A stretch of 64,000 nt of DNA from Mesaphorura yosii (lineage: Eukaryota; Arthropoda; Collembola; Poduromorpha; Tullbergiidae). Made by a program: the position numbers and the translations under genes. Below are positions 12,701-26,400 of this stretch, piece by piece. The notes under the pieces are model-generated. The model had not been told where the DNA came from, did no database searches, and worked only from the letters and a program-made list of their open reading frames with translations. The stretch's first letter is position 1. Each line of letters opens with the position of its first letter. Location of the stretch: the NCBI GenBank assembly GCA_009869945.1, contig WIXG01000033.1:186001-250000 (forward strand), given 5' to 3'.

Positions 12701-15700
12701 CCAAACTAAGAAACGGAGCCGTCGAATTAACCAATTGTCACAGAGCCTTTGCATTGTAAACTGACTTAAACTGACTGTAGGTCTTGTATTGGCCTCGAGA
12801 ACTTTGGCTTTAGCTTTAGCTTTGGAGTGTACATCCATGTGCACATGTAATGTCTAAAAATATCCACTTATGCAATTTTCACTGTCACCACATCCGCATT
12901 GAGCAAAGTACTTTCCTGCTGTTCTGTTCTGTTTTGATATTTCTACTGAATGCGACGAAGTTCACATGAGACGGCGACCGCTACAACATAAAAACGGTTA
13001 TCTCAGTTCCATTCATTGACGCTCCTCTGAATTATAAATACGAGCACGAGTACGTGGCTGTCCTCGCATAATTCACAATTCACGGAAACGTTGTGCGGGT
13101 AATTACACAAGCTGCTCCTACGTTCTTTCCGTATAATTTCAGTTGACTAAGCGTTAATTACGAGTGAAGACAGTGAGAATTATGAGGGCTGACTTTTGCA
13201 CGCGAAATATAGAACCAAGCTCAAGCGTGACTGAGACGCTGCTTGCCAGAGAAAGCCAAACGCGTGTTTTCACTTTGTCTCACAAACGTTGAATGCCGGC
13301 TGGCTTTGCCTTGCCTTGTCTCGTGAGCCAGAGAACCGAGGGCACAGAGCGAGCGGGAGAAAGAGGGATATCACTGAAACGTTTCAAGGCACTTGATTCA
13401 CCATGAAACATGTGCAAAATTCTGGATCTTTGAGACGCTGTGCTATACTGAACGACATTTTCTATGCTAGTAGGCTGCAGTCGCACGAAAGATGAGATTA
13501 TTAGCATGCAGACTAAATATTAAAATAATCGAATATGAAATTTTGTTATTTATCCCCTAATAATCCTATCAGAACTTTTAATGCCGCAATAATGGCAAAA
13601 GCAATGGCAGTAAGTTCGTCGGAGTCTTTGGTTAAATAATCTTCGGAATTTTTTTATCAAGAAAATTTTAAAATTACTTTCCTAGCAAATTCTCAATTGT
13701 ACTCGTGCTGTGCCGTGACTAGGTCTCGGGCAGAGATTATTTGAGACAATGGACAGCAGCAGCGAATTGGCCCACAATTCGGATATGAAGATTGATGACA
13801 ATAAACAAAATAATAGGAGCGCGTCTCGTACTTCTGGAGCACGTTCATCACACGTACGCCGCACTGCAATCGGCTTATAGCTTACGAGTTATTAACTTTT
13901 CCGAAATCGATTCCCGAAGTATTATTAAGTCATTACAATCTCATATTTCAATATAGCAGCGGTAAAGCAATATCGAGACCATTTACCTCGAGTTCTCATC
14001 AACTTTCTATAAGGTAATGCCCAAAGGACGTAATTTATTTGTCAATCTCAAGGGCTGTGCTCGAGCATTCTATTTTCTACGCATTTATGGATTTATCTAG
14101 ACTTGCATTGGGCAATTATCATAAAATTTTCGTGATACACTGCCAAAACTAGTGACGAATATTTAGGGCGTTCATCAGATTTTTTTAACACAGTCTACAT
14201 TCTCGCGGTGGTGCATGGAACTCATTTCTAGGTTTCCATCCTTTTAAAATCACCTTTAAAAAGCCGTAAAAGAAGTACCACAAACAGGTTAAATCGTGGA
14301 GTCCGAGCCGTTGCGCAGACGAGATAAGATGAGAACCGAATATAGGCTTAACTTTTTTCATCTCATCGCTCTCCGCCAAAAACTTCGACTTAATGATCAA
14401 TTAGCACCTTCACGAGTTGGATCGGTGCTTGGCCGGGCCGGGTGCGATTTAATGAGAGACTGCAAAGTTCTTGGCTCTCGGCTGGAACTTCAATTAAGCC
14501 AATTCATCGTCTTGCCCTTTGGCTGGGAGCATGGAAAATAATTAACCCAATAAATTGCACGTTCATCTGCGAATTAGAGGTCTTCAATTTCTTTCACGAT
14601 CACCGTTCGTGATTTCTAGATTTATAGAAGGCTCGCACAAGGCATTTTCCATATTCTAGGACTAAATTGTATACTCGAACCAAGCCACAGTGAGTTAACT
14701 TTGGCATTAATCCAATTTAGTTTTATGCACATCTGCGTTCAGCTGACAGATTGTAGTGCAGGGCAGCAGTTACGTAATGAATGGGAAGAGTGATAAACTT
14801 TATGGCTACACACAGTCGTAATGCGTATTTGCAGATGAGCTTCATTAATCCACGCTGATGCTGAGCTGTAATAACATGAAATCTGTTCTTGCAGGGAATA
14901 TTTCTTATTTTCGACTACAGAATGACGACCAGTGACATGAAGGTCACTAGATTGCAGTGTGCGACGACAAAATCAAAAGCAATAGCAAATGCTCAAAACT
15001 TACGTCTTTCTTCTCGGCTCGGTAGCAGGCCTTCCTTCGTCTTAGTTTTGAGGAATGTTTTCCGCGTGATGAGGATCCTCCGCTTGAATTTGTGTTGTAT
15101 GCAGTGCTGTTAAGAGAATCATAAAAGAGAAAGCAGGTTAACCAAAGCTAACGCTTAGCAAGGTGGTGCACGTAAAAATGCTATGGCACGCGCATCTGCC
15201 TTTCTCTTCCGCTGGGATTAGGATCAGCTGTCATTTCATAGTTATAGCCTTCGTGCTAATGATGCAACCGCGGGCGAACTGCGAACGGACGGACTATTTC
15301 CCATGCGGACTTGCAAAAGTGCGGGAAATTTTTACTCATTAAAAACGCATTATGGAGAAATTACACAACGCGAATGCAGACGCGGGATCCTCATACGCTT
15401 TATTTTCAAATTTACATTTTGATGAGCTTACATTTTATTAACGTTGTAGGCATACAAAATTCGAACTGTCTATCACCGATCTCCCACGCTGCGCTCCGCT
15501 GTGGAAAAACGGAGGGGCCAGGAAAGTTAAATAACTGTTTTTGGTTGTGTGCTCTTTTTCGTTTACAATTAACATCTGACAGGATGAATTGAGCAATATT
15601 GACCCTTTGACATTGTCATTGCTGACGCCAGCAGCAGTCGCTTCTTAACTGTTTCGTAAACGAAAACAAAAGGTATCAAGTTCCAGCATTTCGTAATTGA

Positions 15701-18700
15701 ATCGTTCTTGAGAGGACGTCCCTGCCCCTGCTGCTTTGTCGACAAAATGGACTAAATTTTTCCACTCATCACCCGGCACAGAACATCAGTGATGCCGGCA
15801 ATTCTAATTGGACAAAGTCCTTGATATCGTATGATCAAAGTTCGTCATGCAGACACAAGGGAATAGAGTTCGAGTCTCAATTGTTAATTGAACTTTACCT
15901 TGCTCGCAGAGACAAAATATTATTATTACCATTATTAACATAAGAGCCTCGACCAAGTGCAAGCCAGACCCCAGGCTCGGTCATGTCATGTTTACATTTC
16001 TTGCGAGCGTAAGCAACGATAATGACAATGGCATCATTGCCTGCCATCTAATATTACAAAACAATGAGGATCCAGTTTCTCATTTGTGATGTAATTCCCA
16101 ACTCCAATTCCCTCACGTGAGCACTTCGTACATCATGTCTCAATTCATTGACATTGGCAGAGCTGTAGCAAAGCTCTCCGCTCTGTGCTACTGCTGTGTT
16201 GCTAATTAAGTTGATGCAAAGAAGCAGAGTCAGGCAACCAGAATCCCGCTGTTTGCCGAGGTGACGTCTTTTGATTGACTTTAAATTCAATTACAGAAGA
16301 AATTCACGTCATTTCTCGGCTTCGGCTTGGCTTAAGCAAAAAAGAAAATGCACGTACGCTTACGTCTACGTCATGTCTGGCTTGTAATTAAAGTAATTCG
16401 AACTAATACAGACTTTAATTAATGAAGAAGAAAAGGGCAAGAATCAAGGAACAAATTGTTCTTGACACTGGCGAATGGCGATTGACCCCAACTCGCGTCC
16501 GCCTTGAACGTCAATGCCTATGGCAGCATTCGTCAACGACTTGACTTACGTTTTTCCTGAAGAGTTTGTCCGCGTTGTGCTACCGCCACAAGATTTTGCA
16601 GTTCCGTAGTAAATACTTTCTTCTTCTTCTCCGTCGTAGTCGGACAGGGATGAGACGCGTTCTCTGTTTGTGCTGGTGAAAGTTTCAGTGAACGAATCTC
16701 TGCCATCATCTATGAAGAGGAATAGAAAACTCTTAGAACTAGGAGCCATGAAATGGAAACAGGTGTTAGTTTAGTTGCTTGTGGACTGTCTAGAGCCGGT
16801 GAAAGTTGCTGCTGCTCGTGCTCGAGTTCTCGCGTGCTATCGTGCCATGCACGAAACTTTTCGCTGTTCTCACTTTCCTCAGCACCAAAAATGGGACGAG
16901 ACGCTCTCGTCACGAGTCAAGGTCACAAATTCTATTTCAAGCATTATTTATTTTTATTGGCTCGCCTGATAGCTCGATCGGTTTCGCTGTCGTTAATTTC
17001 GACCATTTTGGAAAAATCATGCCTGGCAAACAAAGGAAATGTTCTATTTCGAGACTCCGAAACGGCAAATCATAACTTTAATGGATAATTTCATGCGACG
17101 CAGGCGGATTTGTGCATCAAGAGCGCGGAGCCAATGACGATAATGAGCAAATTGGCCCAGAAACTGAATGTAAGGCGAGCATAACGTGAAATTGCACGGC
17201 TAATGTTTTATAATTTATACACGAGACAGGGACACATTAATCATGCTTTATTTCACTTCTCCACTCTCCATTGTTGTTTTTACTTTGCTTTGATGCAAGA
17301 GTTGAAAGGTCTCGGCAGTTTTCTTTCACGTTGCTTCGTGCTCAAGATTCGAGAGGCACAAAAATCAAGAAATCAGTTCAACATAAACAAATCAGGTGAA
17401 TCATGCGTCACGAGTCTGCATTTTCTATTGCTGTGCTCATCAACATCACATCTCACTCGAAACGGGATCTATTTTTAAGCTTTCAACGTACATAAACTGC
17501 ACACACGCGACTTATTTGACTCTGACAACCAGATGAAGAAATCGTGCTGAGGGCAATTACAAATTAGAATTGGAGTTGATGTTTTCAAAATGCAATTCGC
17601 AATCGTGCGATCTTACCTTGTACTATTGTTTCGGCGGAGCTGTGCGATGGGTGTGGAGACGCAGGAAAGTCATAATCTTCACAGTAGTTCAGCTGGCCGT
17701 GGCTTGCCTGCAACAAAAATGAAAACAGAGATTATTAGCATCCTCACGTATGATCCAAATGTCAAGAAAGAAACAAGAAAGCAATGACCATAAACGAAAT
17801 TTGGGGTTCAGCGCAGCGAAGTAGGCAAGTTTTGAATGACCGGACAATCCGAAAAATTCAGACTCGAAAACGCGGAAACACAATACAGAGGGGCGGATGT
17901 TTTCAATAATTAATAAGAACTTCAAATGTACGCGTTTAAAGTTTGCACACTTTGCTTTTCTATTTCCGCCTAATTTGTTTAAATAATTGAAAAAGATGTC
18001 CAACAAAATGATGGCTTGCCCAATAGAGGCTTGAAAGCGAAAACTTTTTGCTTGTTGCTTCTGAAGTCTATGGGCTACTAATAAAATATTCATCTTAATC
18101 TACATAATTCGAATTATTGTAAGCACTAATTCGCGAATACGAATGCGAGCTCAGCCCTAAACCAGCTGTCTGAATAATGGTGAAGGCAAGACATGGCAAT
18201 TGGCAATGGCGATACGATGCGCTGCGCTGGCAAATATTCCTGGAAATGGTACCCATGGCCTTTGGCTGCCTTGCTTTCCTATTTGCTCAAGTGCAAGGAC
18301 AACTTGTCCTTGCGTGTAGTATTGTGTGTTGTGCGCGATCAAGACCGACCAGGACGAGATTGAATATTTATTCAGTAACATATTGGAATTGAATTTGAAT
18401 TTGAACAAAATTTACTTCTCGCGTAAGGTCAATCTCGGAGTACCACATCGTGTCCCGTCCTCCGTACAGCCTTCCGCTTCCCCGAAATCCATTATTAAAC
18501 GAGGGCGATGGCGACACTGATTCACTTTGCACGAGTTTGTTTTTGTGCTTGGACTTTTTCTCACTGTCATTTGTACTTGTACTGAGCTCCATTTGACGTT
18601 CAGATTGCGTTCTTCGCTTGGACCATATTTTCGAGATGGTACCCGTTGGATATTTTACAAGTGACTTTATACTGCCAGCCCTTATGAATATTCCATTGTT

Positions 18701-18901
18701 GCTCGAATTGCTTGCACTTGATTCATCATACTCGTGATTGTAGTACGAATTCTGGTTTTTTGTTTTATGACTACGGCCAAGTGTACTGAACTTAAAATTG
18801 GCTTCTCCCGGAGCAATGTAATTGTTGTACACTTCGTCCTCGTCAATTCGCGTCATTGAGATCGCCTGGATCATGGAATCGTGGAAATGTAGACTCTCCA
18901 T
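731..18901 (-). CDS. PLEKHG5: PLEKHG5-like Rho guanine nucleotide exchange factor (RBD-DH-PH), 3' part beyond window
   Basis: It activates Rho-family GTPases by nucleotide exchange at membranes or the cytoskeleton. Exons (minus strand, 5' to 3'): 18901-18416, 17707-17617, 16709-16550, 15106-15004, 9408-9226, 9036-8942, 6202-6060, 5071-5007, 4890-4557, 2095-1950, 1790-1590, 1519-1409, 1313-1164, 1080-970, 874-731. All are GT-AG and every junction keeps phase, giving 841 codons to the edge. The start chosen is ATG 18901, in the good context CAACAATGG. Residues 1-340 are Ser/Lys/Arg-rich and disordered. Residues about 345-425 match the Raf-like Ras-binding domain of human PLEKHG5 (FEGELGAGIEEFLP, then LRPLFERKGI). 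The linker holds RWSGLFSNSF and LNSYSTNGIPRP. The DH domain begins near residue 580 (IWELVETEVVYL, conserved Glu 590) and includes LFSNIPEI and RPMQRMTKYSLLLKAIL. The PH domain starts near residue 805 (LLFECDLKIKD) and is cut by the window. Orthology rests on remembered vertebrate sequence. Confidence 0.93.
2096..4556. other. intron of the PLEKHG5-like gene, no further feature seen
   Basis: About 2.5 kb between the linker exon (4557-4890) and the first DH exon (1950-2095). Reading frames in it are short and lack splice signals that fit the phase (1 base carried over). I see no repeat or RNA gene. Confidence 0.7.
7190..7210 (-). repeat. interstitial TTAGG telomere-type repeat
   Basis: On the plus strand the unit TAACC is repeated four times (7190-7209); on the minus strand this reads TTAGG, the telomere unit of most arthropods. 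It lies inside the fold-back element, 20 bases from a B-box-like sequence. The run is too short for a telomere. Confidence 0.85.
7228..7300 (-). repeat. tRNA-like (SINE-like) internal promoter module
   Basis: On the minus strand an A-box-like TGGATCTAGTGG (7289-7278) is followed about 40 bases later by a B-box-like AGTTCGAGCCC (7240-7230), close to the Pol III consensus GGTTCGANNCC. I could not fold a full tRNA cloverleaf from it, so a tRNA-derived SINE head is more likely than a working tRNA. It is followed on the same strand by the TTAGG run. Confidence 0.4.
10420..10527 (+). promoter_or_regulatory. possible orphan TATA promoter and first exon
   Basis: On the plus strand TATAAAT (10420-10426) is followed by a GC-rich stretch, an ATG at 10505 (reading MPPPAR) and a strong donor CAG|GTAAGT after 10527. 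It is antisense to the host PLEKHG5 intron. No downstream plus-strand exon could be joined. The same stretch is also open on the minus strand. It may be a non-coding transcript start or chance. Confidence 0.25.
12204..12272 (-). CDS. possible second phase-0 cassette exon of the PLEKHG5-like gene
   Basis: About 23 codons on the minus strand, reading QWAVKMDMRKTGLL and onward to a donor GAC|GTGAGT. The acceptor is probably GGAACCAG, so the ends are approximate. Both ends are phase 0, as for the neighbour at 12495-12632. No family match is seen. Confidence 0.2.
12495..12632 (-). CDS. possible phase-0 cassette exon of the PLEKHG5-like gene
   Basis: 46 codons open on the minus strand between acceptor TTCCCAG and donor CAG|GTTCAT. 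It starts and ends in phase 0, so it could be inserted between exons 15106-15004 and 9408-9226 without shifting the frame. The product reads protein-like (LKLLTFDAVMP, then FMRSAMQIFLVVSPPG), but I recognise no domain and it has no counterpart in human PLEKHG5. The donor is weak. The plus strand of the same bases is also open, so coding on either strand is unproven. Confidence 0.25.
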
Positions 18902-20306
18902 TGTTGAGGTTTGAATGACTAAACTGGCTAAGGTCAAGATTATTCACTCAACTCGGCTAAAAAAAAACACTGACAGCACTGCGCTTGAAGGCAGCATTTC
19001 CACACTGAATTTCACGTCATTTGTATTTTATGGTGTTCACAATTCAATGAAATCGTTTACTAAACGGTGGGCTTTCGCGGTGGTAGAATTTGGCATTGAT
19101 GAAGGTGCTTCAAATGAAACAAAATAAACTGACGGATTGACTAGCTTGGGTCGTCAGTCAAAATATTGCGACAGCTGTAGCAATTTGCCATATCAAAGGC
19201 AATTTTTTCTGTACTGTATTGCTCTGTATGATATGCGATTGTAAACAGAAATATGCTCCATATCAGAGTGGGTGAAGAGTGAAGACTGAACCATAATTTT
19301 CATATATATGTGGTTAGGTTATTAATTGCAGAGCACACAGGTAACTGGTAACAAGTTCAACCTATCTAATCAATTGTGTAATGCAGGTGAGGTACTTGTG
19401 GAAGGACGCGACTCGGGCGTCCGTCGTCGGTATCAGCCAGAACAAGCACACTTGAGACATATGCTTCCTTGCTCGTTGCTCCGTTGTTTGCTTTGCCCAT
19501 TAACGTCCTGCTGCTTTGCTTTACGCATCCCATCTCCCATAATAATCATAATCATATGTTTTGTTCCATTTTCTGTTTGATTTAACTGTACAACGGTACA
19601 ATTACCCATATTAAACGCCGAGACTCGTTGGAGCAATTTCCCACAAGTCGCAAGCGGCAGGCGCCACGCATTCTTGCGTTGGAGAGAATCCCAACGAACG
19701 CAATACACAACAAAACACAGCGCAAGACGATTTGAAAGGTTTCCTTTCCACTTTTACCTCAATTCTCCCACATTTATTGACGGTATTCACTGAGCGTAGC
19801 GTGCTGTACGGACGCCGTATCAAATCCAAATCAGTTTCGACGGCTCGAGACGCGAGTCTCGAATTCTTCATTGTAATCAACATACACACGCGCACCAAAA
19901 CATCGCACAAATCAAGCACAATGGCATTATTTGTGTTTTCTTGACTTATGCGAAAACTTTTGCAACACGCAGCACAATGAAAAGTACAAAACACAAAAGG
20001 CATGGCACACAGGCTCGCAAATGGTAAACATAAAGTGAGATCTAAATATATACTAGAATGCAGGCCATTCAAGAAACTTTTGCGTTTTGCAGACTTTGCA
20101 GGCAATTCAATGCGAACTCAATAAGTGAGTCTTATTATTGTGATTTGTGAATAACATCCCCCGCACATCGTCCCGCTGTCAATCTTTTATTCACTTCAGA
20201 TCAAATTCACTCTCATTCACCGTTGCGCTGAATACAACACATTTCTGATGAAACCTTCAAAATGACGAACCGAGTTCGACATTCCACACGTCGAGTCACC
20301 TTTCAC

Positions 20307-20401
20307 CTTCAGGCACAGGCAGATAGGCAATCTTGAGCGCGGCATTGGAGAATTCTTCAAAAACGATTCGATTTCGCAAGTAGACGTGAGCTATCTTTAC
20401 C
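20307..20401 (-). CDS. PLEKHG5: probable upstream exon of the long PLEKHG5-like isoform
   Basis: The minus strand reads HVYLRNRIVFEEF, then ALKIAYLPVPE and donor GAAG|GTGAAA. The single carried base joins in phase to 18918 (acceptor TTTAG), giving VIQTST before the Met used as start of the short form. The acceptor is either TCAG before 20401 (phase fits the 32.1-kb exon) or GATAG before 20391; both lack a pyrimidine tract. The plus strand of the same segment also has a good acceptor (TTCACCTTCAG) and a GTGAGC donor around an open frame, so the strand is not certain. Confidence 0.45.
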
Positions 20402-23400
20402 CTGACTCATTTTCCTATTACATCAGTTTGCTCTGCATCTCTACATCTGAATTACTTCTTCAGCATTTCAGGTCAGTAAGAAGGAAAATCACACTAAAAT
20501 TAATCAGATGCAGGAATTTTAGTCAAAGTAATCTCAATTTCATGTTTTATTATCTAGAGCGCAGGTTAATTTACGGCTGTCCTGATTTTAAGATAAATGC
20601 ACGAATGCATCCGTTTCGTTCGCAAGAGGAAAACAGTTCTGAATTGCAGTCGCAAGCCCCAAGCATCAGCACTTGATTAGCATAAGCCATTACGCTTCAA
20701 AGAGCAATAAAATGGCCTCAGCGAGTTCGAGGCTTGCTTGCTCGCTTGCCCTGCATATGGAAGAGAAAGTGAATTCTTATCGGTGCGATATCGCTACCGC
20801 GCCGTGTTTATCCCTCAACGTGCCTGTTGTTCGTGTTCAAATATTATCTGAAACTTAATTGCAATTGAATGATACAATTTCTACCGCCGCAACAGCTCAT
20901 TAGCATCAGCCGGCCGCGTTGTGCGCGGGTGCAGCAGTCGTTGACTTGTGTTGTGAGGACAGGCTTCCTTATAGTAAAAGAATACGTCGTTAGGCCTGAG
21001 AGTCATTGCGATTGCATTCCAATGCGAAGTTGTGTGCGATGTGATATTTTCTATTTGCCATTTGCATGCATGCTTTAATTATGAATTTCATAACAACGAG
21101 TAAGTTACAAAATTTAATTTTAGTTTCACGAGTGGAATTCCAATTTGCTGCACGTAAATAGAATGTTCCTTTTCTGATGAGTGCCCTGTATAATCGCTCG
21201 TGATGGGTGCTCGTATGGCTAAAGTGAAGCGCTACAAAGTCGCGCGGTATGTCTAATTACGCAATTGAAACCTTATCAGAGCAGTTTATCAGAAATTGCC
21301 TCCGTGCTTGGTGCTCGAAGTCCCATCTGACTTCATATACTACCGAAAGCACTCACCTGAATTACCTGGATAGATATTTAGCGAATGATTCATCAGCGAG
21401 AAATTTAGCAAATAGCGCAAGCACAAATCAGTATCAGCCAGCTTATAGATCCCGTTGAACTCTGACACTGTAAGAACAATGGCAGAGGATTTCCATAAAG
21501 ACTGTTCTACTTAATGCAGCCAGCCACGGTCTCAGTCTCAACGAGATATGATTTAATTAAAATTCACCATTACAATAGCAAACGGGAAACATGAGCGAGA
21601 TAAATGTGATTTATTGACAAAGGAAACGGAAAGATTACGTATGCGGTGGGATGACTGTTCTTGCACCACTTAATATGCAAGCCAAGTGCTTTTGCTTTGT
21701 CCGCCGCGCCTCGCCTTGGTTTATTTATGTCATTTTCCATTCCAATTCCCACCGTACCGGATTTCTTCATTGGGACATATCTGCAGCTCGGCTATGGCAT
21801 TCCACGTCATCCACGTGTCACACGATTTGCTATTATTGTCGTCCAATTAATTCGAACATGGACGGACTGAGACAGTCGGTGAGGAATTTTTCTCACCTTT
21901 CTAAATTAATATTTTCCTTAAACCTGTCATAAAATGCATAAACAGGCTCACAGGCGATGCTATAATTGAAATTAATGTGTTTACTACTGCATTATTTAAT
22001 CTCTAAGAATAAAATCTCATTATGCATTACGCATCCGACCAGACACAAGTCAAATGCCGGAGTGAATGAGACATGTCTTCATTCACCGCCTCTGCTTTTG
22101 CTTTTCATTAAAACTGTCTCGGCAGTCGGTTGGCAGACCACGAAAGACAAATACGAGCCCATTTCAACTGCTGATAATTAAAAACCTAATAACTCAATTT
22201 CAACTTGAATATGTCACTCTCTCTTTTCACATTTCCATATTGTTTGAGCCAAGTGCAGCAGTCTGTATAGCTGCCCACCGTCTGCCGTTCGTGTCATAAG
22301 GGCTCGCTGAGGAGGCCGCTTTGTGCTAAGCATATGGCTGTGACATTTTTTACAAGATTTTCTACTACTTAATAAGTGTCTTTGTTCTGCAAGCGACTAG
22401 AAACTATACAAATGCATTTTCTCAGTTGGCGTTGGCGTGGGCAATTTCTTGAGTGCATCGCGCCGCAACTCAGCGATAGTGGAGTTTTTCTGGTTCTCAT
22501 GCTAAACAAATATGCTCGGCTCAAATGGAAAAGGAATTTTAATTTCAAAATAACTGATGGAAATTAGTACAGCCGAAGTAGTAGCGGCAGCGGATTGCAC
22601 TGCACTCGCTCGTGTTTGAAATGAAGGTCTAAATAATTAATTTTTTTGCCTTTGCAAAGGCTTGGCAAGGCATTGGAGGCAAGAAACAAACCAAAAAGAA
22701 ATTACGAGCTAAACAGTAAACAGAAAATGAACGAATGTGTTATTCTAATTTTTCTCATCCTGTGTTTTAGAAAGAAGCAGCTCACGAGTCGCGAGTTGCT
22801 AAATTATAAAAAGTTTGCGAGTTCATTTACAGTGTCTAATGGTTTTCTCTTTTCTGTATTTGCCATCCGTTTGAATTGACATTCGTTTCGACTGAACAAA
22901 CGCACGCCGTACGCTGCTCGCACAAGTTCAACCCAATTCACAGACTAAACCCATTATTAACTTCCTTCTGGCTCTTCTCAGTCTGCGCGTGCCAAGTCCG
23001 CATTTCTCATTGTTGAAAATGCAATCAGCAGGTTTTCCTTTGGTACGCATACCCTTGGCCTTTGATTTCTTGCAATTGCATGCCAAATATTGGAAAAGTG
23101 CAATTAATTAATTAATGTAAAAGTTGATTGTACAAAAAAGTAAGCCGGAACTTCCCCAAGTGTTTTGCGATGACAAAAAAAGTTCAGGAGATAACGAAAC
23201 GACACTGTAAACTGTAAACTTTGCTTCAAGCACTTAACCTTTCACTTATTGTGAATTGTGCGAGATAGGATGAGGAATTCCCGGAAAAATCTGCATTCCA
23301 TTTCGCACGCAAGAGCAAGCTGAAACTATACTTGTAATCAATCAAGTCGGTTTTCTGAAGCAGAGTGCATGCCAAGCAGCCATGCATTACAGACTCCTGC

Positions 23401-26400
23401 TGCATGTCTTCAGCAGAATTGAAAACTGATAAATCACTTTGCATACATGTGAGTTGTGAATAGAAGATAAGCTTTGATTTACAAACCTGTGATGTCTGTG
23501 AACCATTGCTTAGAAAGTGAGTCACATGCAAATCAATTACGTTACTTCGCCTGACGCAGAGGCAGAATCAGATCAGCGAATAAATCATTTGGCTTCCTGC
23601 CGTCTGCCGCTTCGCTTAATTCAGTTTAGAGAGGTAAAGGTGGTCGCTTCCCTTCCTGTTCTGTACTGTCTGGAAAATCTTTAAAACTAACGGACCAAAT
23701 TGCAGCTGCAGCGTGGAAAGCCAAAAATCCATAAAACGAATCAAATCTCGAATTAATTACGTTAAATGGTCTAGAAAATGATTTGCCAGCAGTCTATTTT
23801 GGGAACCATGCAATAAAAGAGCTTTATACAACATAAACCGAGCAACTCGAACCAATAAACCCATAAAGTACGAGTGGGATTCGTTCTAAATACCACGCCA
23901 TGGCATGTCGAAAGAATTGTACACTGCACCGCGTAATTGCATCCGCCGTCGTAAAGAATGGGTGAAGATCACGAAATCATCCTGTGTCATGCAATAAAAG
24001 CCGTGTCTGTTGTCCAACGCCCGTAAAGCGTAAAGCATGTGAAATCCGTTCGAAGCAAATTGTTCATTAAAATGGAAGGAAAAGGTACAAAAATAGAATC
24101 GACATTTCTTCTCTGAGCCTGAGAGTTTTTTGTTTTTGTCTCTGCGATGATCGTGATTTGGGTACATATAAAACGACGACGACTTTAATGACTTCTTGTG
24201 CTGTACCGTGTGCCGCACCGCGCAGCAGTAATATGTCAACGATTAAACTTAATCGTTTCTCTCTTATTTTCTTATCATGTCTCGCCTAAAATCTTTACCT
24301 TCGTAGAATGGCCGCATGCACCCAAACATAAATCTCACATGGCAAGGCAAGGCAGGGCAACGTGTGTCTTCGGAGAAAAATCAAACGTCAAGAACAAGAA
24401 AGTAAAAACTTCGGAAGAAGTGCTTAATTGTCCAATCAAATGATCCTTTATCGTTTCTTGGATTTTCGTTATTGGGACGCCTTCGCTTTCACCTCCAAGC
24501 GAATAGTCATAAAGGCCAAAAAGTAGCAAAAATTCGTGCTCAGTCGATCGGATGGTTAGAACACAATACACAAATATTTGGCTAGCCTCATTGACATTAT
24601 GATGCCGCAATAATACAAGTTGTTGTGGGTTGTAAATTTGTGTCTTTTCTTGCCCTTTACAGCACCAACGCTAACGCCAACGCCAGTGCTCCGCCGACAT
24701 GGATATTATGTTGACATTTGCGTGCATGTAATTGTAAGGATTCGCCATTCGCAGTGACAAACACAAAGCTTGTTCATAATTACTCCAGGACAAAGCGACG
24801 GTAAAAGAGTTGCTCAGATTGCTCACTTTTGCCCTGACTTGGCGGGGTTGGCATTTGCAATGTTTACGAGAAATAATGGGTCTGCCTTTAATTATAGCTG
24901 GGCCGTGCTCTTGTTCGCTTGACTTTGTTTGATTTTCATTTTCGCCTAGTTGTTTTGACCGGAGGACTGAGTACCGAGTACTCAATTGGAAACAAACGCT
25001 GCACTAAAGTAAAGTGGTTGATGTTGAAGCAACAATTTGTAATGTCACCTGGAGAAATCATGAGGACAGGCGCGGCGAGACGCGACGCGAAGGCAAGCAA
25101 CGAACAAGTGAGTTCATGGTAATGAAAGCGAGTGAAGGTCTTGTGAGTTGTGAGCATTACACCAATGCAATGACACATACCTCCAGATTCCAGGAATCGC
25201 AGCAGAGCGAAAGGCGATTGAAAGGACAAATTACATCACCTGACACTTAACGACTTACACAAGTTCGAAAAAGCAAGCGATGGTCTGCAATATCCCATAC
25301 CTGCCTGTACCATGCTATTTAGTTTAGAGTTTAGGCGTCCGTCCGTCCTTTCCACTTTCCCCACGTGGCAAAAAGCCATTATTCGGAGCGACGGGCATAG
25401 ATTTTCGGTGTCCTTCGATTACTTTACGGCAAGGTAAATGCATGACTACCGAGAAAAATTATCCATGCATGGCACTAACAGAAATCGACCCGCGGCCGAA
25501 GATGTCCATTCAACAAATTACACGTGGATTTTCACAATGGCGAGGCGCGAGACCCTGTGGACTTAATTTACCCTTTTAGCTGAATTAAATTCGAGGTGTA
25601 CATTTAAACTCGGTGTTGAATAAAATTCGAGAACAAGACGTTTGGTTAATGCTTGGATTCAAGCTACGTTGCTGAAATTGGTGCGCTGAATTTGGTATTC
25701 TAAAGTCTAGTTGTCATTGCATATTGAAATCCGCTTTTCACCAGTGCAGTGGTCCGTCCTGCGGTGCATAAGAGCAGAAGACCAATGTCTTCTCTTGACT
25801 ATTCTTACACGTGGACGTGTGGCTCAGCTTGATTTGATTTGCTTGTTCAGTTCTGTTCCTGGCACCTTTGGGACATGCATTTATCGCGCATTGCATCACA
25901 CTCGCACGTGTCAAACGAGAAGCGACCAAGGACGGACGGGAAGATACAAACTTTCTTTTCCTTTTCTCGAACGCGTTCGTAGTCGCAATACGTATGGGCT
26001 AATAATATGTGTAGCTACACCACATGGATAAGACAATTGCAGAGTGATGTACAATACAATGCATAGGCAATGAATCTCTGGATTTGAACTGTCGATGTCA
26101 TGACATTTATTGACAATACACCGCCTGACCGTGTAAGAAATGCCCGAATAAATTCACACGTGGATTCGGACTCGTTTCATTCTCGTCTAACTCGGATGGA
26201 ACTGTCTTCCTGTACAGACTTCATAGTTACACGCACACGACAAGGAAAGTCAAGTCAAAGTAAATGTAAAGCAATGGCATCCATCATGATTATAAAGGAA
26301 TTTGGACTTCTCACTTTTACACCTTCCTTCGCATGCTCGATGCTCGCTCACCGTGCAGTGCACAGAGCTTCGTCATTGTCGTTGTCGTATCGGTTGAATA

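Larger units (their letters stand above)
9409..15003. other. long PLEKHG5 intron, mostly featureless
   Basis: A 5.6-kb intron between phase-0 exons 15106-15004 and 9408-9226. Apart from the signals at 10.4 kb and the possible cassette exons at 12.2-12.6 kb, I see only AT-rich sequence with short chance frames. Confidence 0.6.

Noticed and set aside
18902-18937. Extension of the first PLEKHG5 exon to a TTG start at 18937
   Set aside because: TTG is not a normal animal start; this stretch contains an acceptor (TTTAG) instead, and ATG 18901 has a good context.
24335-24610. 91-codon minus-strand frame reading LLLFGLYDYSLGGESEG
   Set aside because: Looks partly protein-like but has no fitting splice sites and no known domain.
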